Source of the DNA: Micractinium sp. NFX-FRZ
Taxonomy: Eukaryota > Chlorophyta > Trebouxiophyceae > Chlorellales > Chlorellaceae
Assembly: GCA_029339195.1 (NCBI GenBank)
Contig: JAPTJF010000196.1
Coordinates: 1-64,000, forward strand
Reading direction: 5' to 3'
DNA: 64,000 nucleotides
Made by a program: the position numbers and the translations under genes. The notes under the pieces are model-generated. The model was not told the DNA's origin. It did not search any database and saw only the letters and a program-made list of their open reading frames with translations. Positions within the stretch are counted from its first letter, which is position 1. The number at the start of each line of letters is the position of its first letter. Below are positions 9,855 to 21,600 of the stretch, in pieces.

Positions 9855-11042
9855 CTACTTGTAGCGTGGGGTGTAGTCCCCGTGGCTGAAGGAGTCGTGC
9901 AGAGCGCCCTGCGGCTCCTGAGCCGCCGCCCTGTTGGCCACCACAATGCGCTGCACAAGGGGGCGCTGCTTGCCGGTGGCAAAGCCCTGTGAAGGAGGCA
10001 GGTATGGGAGCAGAGGGAAGGCAGCAGATGAGCGGGGCCAATTGTAATGGGGCGCAATGGGGCGGGTAGCACTAGGGAGGCCACGCAGAGCCGGGGGGAA
10101 AGCAGGGGCGGGGCACAGCGGGGGGTCGGGCGGGGGCAGGAGGTGATGCCTGCCACTGGCCAAGGCCGCTGCCCACCCTGGTCGAACACCGGCAGTTCCC
10201 CGGGGGGGCAGGCATGCGCCTGGCACGTCATACCGCAACAAATTGGTGCCCTGGGTCCTGCCAACCGCCCCACCCGGCCCTTCCCCTGCTCCTGCCCCAC
10301 AGCACAGCAACGACAGCGCAGCCCCACTGCAGCGGCTCACCTGGCCGCGGCGCGTGTTGAGGGACGCGCTCTGCAGCACCTTGGGCATGTCGTAGCTCCC
10401 CTCGGACATGCTGTTGTGCCTGCACGGGATGGCGTGGGGCGGGGCGGGCAACCAGGAAACACAGCCAGTCAGGCGGTTGTGCCTGCCAGCACGGCGGGAT
10501 TGGATTGACTCAAGGAAGGCTGGTGTGTCTGCACTGGATGGACGGAAGGGTACGGCGGGCAGGGCAGCAGCCAAGAGAGGGGCACCAGGGGTCGGCAGCA
10601 GGGGCCTTGATCAGTGGCACGCCTTGCTGGCGGCCGCACCGCCCCTCGTGCGGCCCTAGCCGCCACGTTGGCCTGCTTGCCACGTGCCGACTCTTCAAAC
10701 CCGTCACTCGCCCCTCCCCAGGCCCTGGTTCCTGCCATTCTGCCCGCTCAGGCCCGGCCCCTCCTGCTCACCCAACCCTTGAGCCCATGTGAACCATGAG
10801 GTCCCAACAACAATCAAAAATAAAAATAAACAAGCTCACAGGTAGTAGTCTGGCTCGGTGATGGAGCTCATGCGCACCACACCCGGTGGCCCCCGCCGCG
10901 GGCTGTACCCGTAGTCCGCCCCGCTCAGAGAGTCGTGCAGCAGCGGCGGCTCGCTCAGCGAGGTGGGCTGCTGCCGGCGCGCCTGCCGCACGGCTGCAGC
11001 GGCGGAGGGGCGCAGGGGCCGGGAACGGGACATGCTCAGCAT
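9855..11042 (-). CDS. Small protein with threefold LH[DN]S motif, function unknown
   Basis: Three exons, 10840-11042, 10341-10419 and 9855-9986, join in phases 2 and 0 to give 137 residues and a stop. No known domain is recognised. The N-terminus is basic and Ala/Arg-rich. A motif occurs three times: LHDSLSGADYGYSPR, LHNSMSEGSYDMPK (spanning the exon 1-2 junction) and LHDSFSHGDYTPRYK at the very C-terminus. The shared pattern is LH[DN]S-x-S-x(1-2)-[DGS]-[DS]Y, closing with a basic residue. No signal peptide or membrane segment is seen. Reading across two splice sites into matching motifs is good support for the model. The Ser/Tyr-rich repeats could be phosphorylation or docking sites (inference). 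An internal ATG (11033) could also serve as start. Confidence 0.75.
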
Positions 11043-12628
11043 GGAAGCCGCCTCAGGAGGGGTCCTTCAAGGGGCTGCATGCATGACTGCCTGGCAGACG
11101 CATTCCACCCAGTGTATGGATCAGCAAGCGGGCGTGCTGCGGTTCGCATTCCAGCAAGTTGGGGGCTGCAGCGGCAGCGGTGTGAGGGGGCCTCACCAGG
11201 GTCTGCCGACATGGGGCGGTCCCCCGGGTCTGAAATGGAGCTGCTCATCTGCCTGCTGCCTGCCAGCTCTCCAGCCACAGCCCTGCCAGCCAGGCTCCGC
11301 CACAGGCCTGCAAGCAGGCGAAGCAGGTGAGCAGCGGGGGGGCGAGTAGCAGCACGGCACGAGGACAGGGTCGGCGGGCAGGTAGCGGCAGGCGGCACCT
11401 CCAGCAGTGCGCCGGCTAACCCAGCAGGGTCGCGGGAGCTGGTGGCGCACCTGTACAGGCACCCGCCATCATCCCGGTTGCGCCACTGGCTCGCGAAAGC
11501 AGCATGGTGGCGCGCTGGGACGAGGTGCCGGTGTCGGAGGAAGGGTGTCGGAGGACCTCGGGAGACCCTTGTCGAGGTCTAATGGACTCGGGTATATGTG
11601 AGCACGTCGGACCAGCACTTGGAGCAGGCAGAAGCTCACCCAGGCCAAGGCTCAAGCTGCGTCACAGCGCAGCACAGCACACAGCGAGCGGGTCACCTCC
11701 TCGTCGCCTAAGACAAGCTCTTTCTGAAGCCGATGTATTAAAGCACCGCCTCATCTAGGCAGAGGTCCCGACATTTTTGTTTGCTTGGTTCTGAAGGCCG
11801 TTGCCTTTGCTTTGTCGCTTGTCTAATGTTTGCTCGATGATTATGTGTGTCGTGCGCGCTGTAGCCCTGCCGGTCCAATCGGCTGGCAGCAGTTGGACTG
11901 CCGGCGGTGGCAGGCGGCGGCAGCCGGCGGCAGCCGAGAAGCACACGCTGCATATTTTGTGTCGACAGCTTCAATCTGCTCGTGCTGGCATCCCTCGGTT
12001 CCTATCATGTGTGAACCGTAACGTATTGACTGTGCGCCATTCCTTTGCGACATGTCACAGATATGGGACGGCAGAAAAAGGCCACCAGGCAGGTACACGC
12101 GACTTGAGAAGCAGGCTGGTGCTTGGTTCAGGTGAAATCTTGCAAGACGAGAGCAGCGCAGGCGTGCTAGCAATAGCAAACAGAGCCTACACCTTGCCGT
12201 CCAGGAGCATGTGTGCCTGCGCAGCAGCGGCCCGTACCAGGGACGCCCTGCAGGGCAGGGCATCGCGCCGGGAGGTCCTACTGCCGAGCGGCCCGCTCAC
12301 TGAAGGCGAACAATCAAAGACTCACACAAGTTCGAAAGAGGGGCCAGAATAGGAGCGCAGATGGGACGGATCTTTGAGCAGCAAACAAAACAGCCGCCCA
12401 CGAGACGGGCGGCTGGCACGAGGGGGTAAAGAAGAGAGGGTAGAGGGCGGGGCGGTGAAAGCCCGCTGCAGGGCCGCCCTCCCGCGCGGTTGAGTTTCGG
12501 GGGCCGCCAGGCGCGCAAGGACGCCGTGCGCCGACTGCGCCACCCGCCAAGGTGCATCCTGAGCGCTGCACGCCACAAGCAGCGCGCATCACGCTCGGCC
12601 TGCTCTAGGCCCACTAGCCCCGAGTGGC
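11043..12628. other. Intergenic, no gene seen
   Basis: 1.6 kb between the start of the small LH[DN]S gene and the stop of callose synthase, both on the minus strand. It should hold the promoter of the former and the 3' UTR of the latter. The open frames here are short, Ala/Gly/Pro-biased and show no recognisable homology or splice logic. No TGTAA signal was found on the minus strand, so the callose synthase poly(A) site is unresolved. Confidence 0.6.
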
Positions 12629-15600
12629 TCAGGCCGTTTTGCCTGGGGCGCTGGGGTTGAGGCCCATGGAGCCGCTGCCCCTCATGGCGCTGGTCTCCCG
12701 CTTCAGCTCCGTCTCCAGCTCCTCCTTCAGAATCTGCAGCACGCATCCAGTAATGAATGAAGATTGAAAACTGCCGGAAGAAGATTGAAATGCTACGTGC
12801 CGCTTGCAAGCCAGGGTACATCCATCTCCAGTTCCTCCCTTAAAGCTTGGCACAGCACAGCACGTGCTGTGAGCACGGCAAGCAGTGGGCCCTGCAACCT
12901 GCAAGCCTCCCTCAGCTGCCACACCCACCAACGCAACCAGGAGGGCTGTACACCAAGAAACAGCCAGCGGCACCGCCAGCCAACCAGGTAGCACCCCTGC
13001 TCTTGTCATTCTCAATCCATGGCGAAAGCCCAGCTACCCCACCCGCCCACCTTCTTGTTGCGCTCCATTGCGCGGTCCACAAAGTTGGTGAGGTAGTTGG
13101 CCTCCAGCAGGCGGGAGCGCTGCGCAGGGGGCAGGGGGGAGGGGAGGGGGCATGTACGGGCGGAGTTGCTGAAAACAGGGCTCCAGTGGGTGGCCGGCAG
13201 CAGCAGACGCCAGCCCACTCGCCGGCAGTACCCACGCCCACCTACTTAGCACTATGCGCTCTGCCCTGTCAACCCGTCTCCGTAGCCCCACCCAATCCCT
13301 TCCCCAGCTCCTCGCCACCAGCAACCTGCAATCGTGAAGGCACTGATGCAGTGCGGCGTACCTGACACACCCCCACAATGCCCCGACCACACCCCTCCGC
13401 CCGCCCACGCCTCACCTCCAGCATCTTTGCAAACTTGAAGTTGAAGAGCAGGGCGGCCTGGATCTTGTCCACAAAGTAGAGGAAGGCGAAGAGGAAGAGG
13501 AAGATGAAGAGGAACCAGCCCAGGAACCAGTCCAGCAGCCTGCGGGGGGTGGCGCGGGCGGGGCGGGGCGGGCCGGGGGGTGGGCAGAGGAGAGGCGGGC
13601 GATGAGAGCAGAAACACCGGCGAGGGGTACCCCAGTGACAGGATGGGTGGGGTGCTTCATTCTGAGTGGGGCTCGTTGGTGCGAAAGGGGTGCTTGCCAG
13701 CACTCTTGCTTGGTGGGAGCAGTTACGGAGGCACGCACGTCCCTCTTCTGAGCGTGAGTTTGTGTGCACGGCGTTGCACCCTCCCTTGCTCCAAACATAG
13801 CACGGCCCCAGCTCACCGGTACGCCTGGTCCACGATGCGCCGCGCGTTGAGGGAGCTGCGGAAGCCGTAGAGCAGGACCTGCGGGGATCCCAAGTGGGGG
13901 GAGCCAGGCGTGTGGGTGAGCAGCCGTGGTGTGCAGTAAGGCAGCGGAGGCGGGGCGGCGGCCAGCAGTGCCGCTGCTGCTGTTGCCGGCGCTGGTGCGG
14001 ATGCCGGTGCAGGGGCAGGCAGCGCAGGCCCCCGCCCCTGATTTCCCATGCTGCCAGGTCCCACTGCTGTGGCCCCATTCTACCTGCCAGCCGCAGTCGC
14101 GCCCCCACCGCCCCCCACCCCACCCCAGCGCACGCACCTGCACGATGAACGACGCTGCACCAAAGTTGGCGAAGACGATGAGGATCAGGTTCTTGATGCC
14201 CACGCCGCCCGACAGCGTGTCCGGCAGCAGCACGATGATGGAGATCTGTGGGGAGGAAGAGAGGGGTGGAGGCAGGAAGAGCAGGGTGGTGGGTGGGTGG
14301 AGGCCAGCAAGAGCGAAGCCACAGGCTGTCACGGGGTCAGCGTTTGATCCCCAAAAGTGCACCCCTGCCGCGTGCACGCACGCGCTTCACAGCTAGGCCA
14401 CCTGCAAGGCATCACCTGCGCACCCCACCAGCAACCCGCACCCCCTTCTTGCCCCACCCCTGCACCCGCCGGGGAGGCCACAAAGCCAATGTCCAGGCAC
14501 TCAACGGCCACCCCCCAACTCCCCCCGCACCCCCACCTCGCCCACCCTGCCCCCAGACCCCCGCCCCTGCCCCTCACCAGGAAGCCGAGGATGCCAATGG
14601 CCACAAAGGTGCGCATGAGGCGCCAGGCGCGGTACTGGTAGTGGCGCAGCAGCAGGGAGCGGATGAACAGCACCGCCAGCATGGCCACCCAGAAGCCGCC
14701 GGACAGCACGCCAAACACATACCACCTGAGGGGCGGGCGGGCGGGCCGGGGGGAAGAGGTGCAGGCGGGGTAAAGTGATTGTTTCGCCACGTGTCCCCTG
14801 CCAATGCGGGCTGAGGCACCAACCCCTATCATGCCATGACTGTGGTCACCCACGTTCACCCATTGGCTCCCCCTCACTTGTTCCACCGCGTGTCCTCCAG
14901 CCGGGTGATGGACGCCACAATGAGCAAGGCGGTGGGCACAGCCCCGAGGATGCCGCGCAGAGCGGTGGACAAGGGGTTGGTCTGCCCGGCGGGGGAAGGG
15001 GGAGGGGCAGGGGAACAGTTGATTTTCAGAGCGGGTGGATCCAGTGCGAAAGAGGGAGGGGCAGGGCATGCGCAGGCTGGCCCAGCCTTGCGCCACGCCA
15101 GGGCCCATGGAGCAGCTGCCCAGGCTCCCCCTCCCCCAATACCCCAGCTCCACTGCTTCACCCCTGCACTCTGCACTGGTCGCCACACTTCACTCGGCGC
15201 ACCCCTTCAGTCCCAGGGCAGCCCTGCCCCACGCGCAGCACAGCGGGAGTAGTCTTGTGTGGCCATTCTACCCCCACCTGCGTGCTCCCGTCATTGCGCG
15301 CCTTCTCCAGCTGCCCCTTGTTCCACGAGAACCATGTCTGCAAGAGGTAGTTAAGGAGGATAGATACAGAGATAACGTGTTCTGAAACTAGCCTCAATAC
15401 CCCAGCTTATGTCTTCATAACCTCTTGCACACGCTGCTTGGCGGCACAGCAGACGCGCAGCAGCAGCGCCAGGTGCCGACCTTTCACAGACCCTGGGTCC
15501 TGCCCCCTGCCCCTCTCTTGCCCCCTGGTCAGCCACCCGCTCTCAGCTAGGCCCACCCCCCACCCTCCCTGACTCACCGTCCCGGTGCTGGTGTCGGTGA

Positions 15601-18600
15601 CGTCGCGCATCCAGAGCAGCCAAGAGGCGAAGTCGTCCTTGCAGCGCTCCTGCAGGCAGGGGGGGATGCACAGAATGTGAGGCGTCGCATGCGGATCGGG
15701 GAACCCAGTAATATCTGCCCAAGCCCAGAGCCCGCCGCTTCCACCCGCCCAACCACACCAACCCATTGCTCGTGCTGCCCGCCCTGGCCCACAATGCAGC
15801 CAAGCAGCCCCGCTTCCCCCTTCCCCCCGCCCTCACCCTCCCGCCCCAACAGCAGCGGCGCCGCACCAGCTGGAAGGTCTGCGGGTTGAACCAGAAGGGG
15901 CTCCAGAAGATGGCCACCGACACCATCCACGTGGACCACGCAATCTGGGCGTACGACTGCAGGCGTGGGGGAGGGAGGGAGGGAGGGAGGAGCAATGTTA
16001 AGGCAATGGGAAGTAAGTGCCCGCTGTGCCACCAACCAGCAGAGCAGGCCTGCCCGGCAGGCGCCACCCCCCACCTCCCGGCACCCCTCCCTCCCTCCCA
16101 ACCGCCCGTCGCTCACAAAAGCCGCACCTTGGTGTCCACCAGCAGCAGCAGGACGGCCAGCAGCAGCAGCTCGGCAGCAAAGTAGAGGTGGGAGCGCGCG
16201 TAGCTGGTGTACACCTGCGGGGGAGGGGAGCGGGCGCAGGGGACATCGGGAGGGGCCGGCGTGCGCTGAAGGGGTGGAGAGCAGGGAATCAAGCCGCCAG
16301 CTCTGCACCTGGTCCAGCACCACCCACCCCTCCCTTGGCATACGACGCCACCCCGGGTCAGTGCGCGCCTCTGCCAGCTGGCCAGGATGGCCCGCCAAGT
16401 GCGCCAGCTCACCTTGACAAAGGAGTTGTGCTTGATTGCGTAGCCGCGGCCGGTGGGGATGTACTTGGCACCGCCTGCAGGTGGCAGGCGCGCATGAGTG
16501 CAGCAGGCAGGTGTGGGGGAATGCGGAGATGCTGGGGGGCGGGGCAGGAGGGGCCATGTGCGTACTGTGCACGCTATGGTGCGCTGCTCGTGCTGCCCCC
16601 CGACCCCAACCCCTATCTGCTGCACCTGCCCTCTGTGCCACCCTCTTCTGCTACACTTCGCCCCTGTACCTCTGCCCACGCCTGCCCTGTGCCGCCTCAC
16701 CGTACAGCACGTCGTTCCAGAAGAAGAAGGCGGTGGTGCGGGAGCGGAAGATGAAGAAGCCCAGGGAGCCTGCGGGGGCAGGGGGGGCGGATGCAGGAGG
16801 TGTGGGTGCGGTTGTGATGATACGTTTCTCGTCCTTCTCAAAGACGTAACGCCCACCAGGCCTTGCTGGCTGAGGATGGTGGCTGGCCAATCGCGGCGCA
16901 ACGCCGCAACAAAGCAGCAGCCGCATAGCCCCCACCAGGACATCCCCCGCCCCCGCCCCCCGTGCCCACCCACCCTGCACAATCTGCGTGAGGATGGTGG
17001 CCACCATGCGCGCAAAGCCGTACTCCAGCAGCAGCTCCACTGCGTAGGTGATGATGGAGAACATGCCCAGCTGGATGACCTGCTGGATGGGCACCCCCGA
17101 GGCGGAGGAGCCGGTGAGCACGTTGATCATCTGCAGCGGCAGGGCAGGGCAGGGGGAGGGGGCAGGGGTGGGGGTACCAGGTCAACTGTGGCAGTTCGTA
17201 ATCGTTGGCCCCATCAGTCAGTTGGGGGTCCACACCTCTGCTGGTTTCCTCAACCCACGCCCAAGGGCGTATTCTTCTTCTTCTTCTTCCCCATCAGTCT
17301 CCGCTGTCCGGCTGCCCCACCGACCTTTGTTCCCCCGGTCCCGCCTAGTCGTGGGCCGGTGCCTGGGGATGCATGCACAGCACCAGCTGTCTTCGTGCCC
17401 CCTCCCTTTTCAGCTGGCATGCACATTCCCCGCCCCTTCCGCCCGCGCTCTCGTTTGGGGGGGCTTCCTCGATTCCCAACCTCCTCCTCGGTGCCCCCCG
17501 GTCTGCTCCACTGTCCCCCCTCCCCCACCTCTTGCACCGCCACTCACGTATTCGTTGGACGGGTCCTCTGGGTCCTTGAAGAGCACCATGTACGAGTTGG
17601 TTGTGAGGGCCAGCACCAGGATGGACCAGATGTTGACGTACACAGACAGCATGACCAGGAAGGTGTTCATGAAGAAGCCGCAGCCTGGGGGCGGGCGGGC
17701 GGGGCAGAGGGGCGGGGGCATTGGGGGTGGGGGGTAATCGCAGAATGTGGGTGGGTGGAACAGGGGGCGTGGGGCACGGCGTCACCAGGGCACAAATGCA
17801 CCGCATCCCGCTGCTCTGCCCGCGCACTTCATATCCTCCTCCCCTTCTTCACCCTGCCTCTGATCACCACCCTGCCTGCCCTCCTCCCTTGCCACTCCTC
17901 CCTTTCCCACCCCCGATCCCCCTCCTCACCCGAGTGGTAGAACGACATGAGGCGGAAGAAGTCGAACTGGGTGGCCAGGCGGTGCACGTCGCGCGACATC
18001 ACCTGCTCGCCGTTGCCGCCAGACACCTTGGACTCAAAGGAGTTGATGGAGTCGAAGCCCATGTCGCGGCCCTTGCCCACACTGCAAGAAGCAAGCACAG
18101 TTAAATGACCACATTTGTCAATTCTGAATTGACTGGAGCTGTGGGAGAGAAGGGAACCCCAGCCAACATGCACCAGCCACCCACCCCCTGCACCCCGCTC
18201 TCGCTTCACCCCTCCCTCCCTGCCTTTCCCAACCAGCATGCGCCCCGCACCTGATGTACTCCTTGAACTTGACCTTGCCGCTGCGCTGCACGTGGTTGTA
18301 GCCCGCAAACACGTCCTCGCTGATGTGGAAGGCGCTGCAGGGGCGACAGGGGGGTGGGCGGTGGGGGGGCAGGAGGGCGGAGGGGTGCAGGGTCAGGGGA
18401 GGGGCGGGAGGGGCAGGGGAGGCGGGGAGGGAACCGGGGAGCGGGGCGGCAGTAGGCGGGGATGTGCGATCAATCCCTGGGCGTCCCAACCTCATCCACT
18501 CGATACAAACACAACCCACCCTGCGCAGGACACACACGCCCCTCCCCCATTCCACCCACCGCGTGGCCTTGGACACCCCGCCTCGCGTCATGATGAACAG

Positions 18601-21600
18601 CTGTGTCAAGGTGGAAGGGAAGGGGCGGTGAGAGGCAGTGATGGGCCCACAACCGGCAGTAACGCTGCAATTTCCTAGCCGGCAGTAGCAGCAGCAGCAG
18701 CAGCACTGAATAGCGGTAGCGACGGCAGAAGCTCACGGTTTGTATTACCTTGCAAGGCAGCTCACCTTGTTCCACAGGTCGGGGTGGCCGTAGTGGAAGC
18801 GCACGCCGCCGGGCCACGCCATCACACGCTGCGCAGGCAGAGGACATGCGTGGGCAGGGCAAAGGAGGGTGACTGCCAGCACTGGGGGCAGGCATTCACG
18901 GGCAGGACAGGCGGCTACAGGAGGGGGGAGGGCGGGCCAGGGTCCCGCCAGCCCGGCCACCCCCACCTATCACCCCCACCCACCAACCTGCCCTATTTGA
19001 TATCCCACCCACCCACCCTTCCACCCACCCACCCACCTGCACGATGGAGCCAAAGGTGAACTCCGTGGAGGCGGCAAAGCCCGCCAGAGCACCTGCACCA
19101 ACCAGCCAATCAATTTAACCAAGTCAGTGACAATCACCGGGCATCCCAGTCAAGCGCCCAGCAGGGTGCATGGTGCTGGGACGCAGCCACGGTGCCAAGG
19201 CTCCACCCGCCAGCCTTGCACCCCACCCACCCGAGTCCTGGCTGAAGATCCACTCGCGGAAGCCCACCAGGGCCACAGGCTTGTTGTCCATCTCGGGCCT
19301 GTGTGATAGAAGGGGGATGTGAGGGTGCAGCGTCAGGGGGTGCCTTGCCGTTTGGAGGGCGCCAGGGCCAGCCTTGGTGAAGGCTCCAGGGAGGGGCTGC
19401 CCCAAGGGCCAGTGCAGTGCATGTCTGAGCAGCCACTGCACTTCAGACCATCCCTGCTGGATGCGCCCTGCTGCACATCTTCCCTGTGCTCCTCCTGGCA
19501 CACTTCCTCCCACTCACCAGGGCCGCTCCAGCCCCTCATCTCCCACACGCACAAACTCTGTGCCGCCGCCCCCCTTGGTGTCCACCGCCAGCGGCAGGTC
19601 GCGCCCGTTGGTGGTGCGCTTTTGGGCGGCAATTGCCTTGGCCTGCGCGAAAGGGGATGGCACGCAGTGATGGCGGCAGTTGGCATTTGAGGTGGCACAG
19701 AAGGAGGGTCGGCGCGAGCTTTGGAAGTGCCACACAAGCATGGCGGAAATCAGGCTTTCAAAATGAGGGGTGCTGGGCAAGAACACAGCGGCAATAGGTG
19801 GGTGGGGCGGGGCCGCACACATGGACAAGTTGCAGGCACGCCAAAGACACGTGTCGCTGCCAGGCGGGGCTGCGCCCACAAGCACAGAGCCCTCCTGGCC
19901 CCCCACAGCACCACAATCCCCACCCACCGCGGCTGCGGTGTCGTCGTTGTATGTGGGCGGGTTGAACTCGTTGATGAGGTTGCGCATCTTGAGGGCCTCG
20001 GCCAGGTAGTTGTCCTGGTTCATGTCGATGGCCTGTTGGGGAAGGGCGGGGGGGAGGTGGACAGAGAGAAGGCAGGTAAGATAGGACGAACGTGAAAGTT
20101 TCAGTGGAGGGCCAGGCAGTTGTCCCAGATTCAAGTCGGTAGCCTGACAGGGCAGGAGTGAGTGGACGTGGAGGTTGAAGGAAGGCGCATCCAGGGGAAG
20201 GGGCAGGAGTGGTGGCCTGGCTCGCGCGCGTTGCTAAATCCTCCCCCACCTTGCCCCCATCGACCCGCACTCCTCCACACGTACCTGCGCATCACAACAT
20301 ATCCCGGCGTTCCTGTCCCACCCACCTGCACCACCTCTCCGAAGCAGAAGATGACGGCCGCGTTCTGGTTCTCCGGCTTGCCCTCTCCCAGTACCACGCC
20401 GTGGCCCGTCTCCGTGTTGCGCGGCAGCCGCACCCTGCACCGAGGGCAGGGGTGAGGCGAAGGAGGCGGGGGAAGGGTCAAGATCATGGTCAAGACAGGC
20501 AGCACGCAGCGAGGGGACACCCATCGGACCGCAAGCATTCCAAGAGAATGCAAACAGGAGGCCTCTGCAGGCACACGCCCCAGGTGGATTTCAATCACTT
20601 GCAGCGCCCCCGTCCTCACAGTCACTCACAACCACATCCACCCTCCCCAACCCCCACCCCGCACTGCTTCTCACCTGTACAGCTCCTGCGTGCCCTCGGG
20701 GTCGCTGGCGGGCGTGCCCACCTGCCCGCGGATCAGCACGCTGTACTGCTGCGGGCCCTGCTGCCCCGCAAACGTGTCGATGAAGGCCACCCGCAGGGAG
20801 GGGTACTGGTGCAGCAGGATGTCCACGCCGCGCGCCAGCCAGCGCCCCTTGGGGCTGCTGCTGTACCGGTTGGCGGAGTACACCTGAAACGTGGGGAGCC
20901 AGTGGGGCAGAATGGAGGGAGGCAGTTGCTGCTTCTGGCAGGTGTGGCACAACTGGCACCCCACCCACACACGCCGTCCACCCTTGCTTGTCGCCCTGGT
21001 CAACCGAGGCCACAACACACATGAACTTACAGCGATACATGCTGTCCTTCCCTCTTTGCCTCCACCCCCAGAGACCCGCCCACAATGATCACAAAGATCC
21101 CAACGCATCTCACCTGGCTGGCCACCACGTAGGTGAACTTGGAGCGGCACACGTCGTCCACCAGGCTGAGGTACTTGACGTCGCTCATGCCCGGGGGCTG
21201 GGGGCACTCCAGGTGCGCCAGCAGCCGGATCGCCTTCTCGTACGCCATCATGCCCCTGTGTGAGGAAGCAAATGAGGGGGCAGGGAGGCAGGGAGGGTGA
21301 GAAGAGTGGGGGTGTCAGGGAGTTGAGTAGGCAGGGCATCAGGAAGCAGGGCACCGACATGGGAGGGCAGCACATGGCGGTCGGCATGAGGGGGGGCGTG
21401 CCTGCCTGACTTCCCTGCGCAGCATCCCACTGCCCTCGCCCCCCTCTGCCCCTCTCTGCCACCCACCTGACTGTGCGCGCCAGCAGCTGGCCGCGGTAGG
21501 AGGCCCACAGCAGCAGCTCCATCTGCACGTGGTGCAGCGGGCCACCCACGTCAAAGTCGGCGTCGGTGATGTAGCTGCAGCCAGGGAAATGGGACGAGGA

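Larger units (their letters stand above)
12629..17684 (-). other. Callose synthase exons 45-59: second membrane bundle and tail
   Basis: Exons: 17548-17684, 16974-17130, 16701-16769, 16413-16474, 16128-16214, 15867-15956, 15578-15649, 15278-15337, 14878-14981, 14578-14725, 14138-14245, 13817-13878, 13416-13539, 13051-13119, 12629-12733. Hydrophobic helices alternate with short loops, for example FFMNTFLVMLSVYVNIW, LYFAAELLLLAVLLLLV, WVAMLAVLFIRSLLLR and FLGWFLFIFLFLFAFLYF. The last two exons make a charged, probably coiled tail (VDRAMERNKK, LKEELETELKRE) not typical of plant callose synthases. Confidence 0.87.

Noticed and set aside
11043..12628. tRNA, rRNA or other structured RNA in the gene-free stretches
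   Set aside because: No A/B-box pairs, cloverleaf or conserved rRNA blocks could be recognised by eye. A covariance-model scan would be needed to exclude small RNAs.
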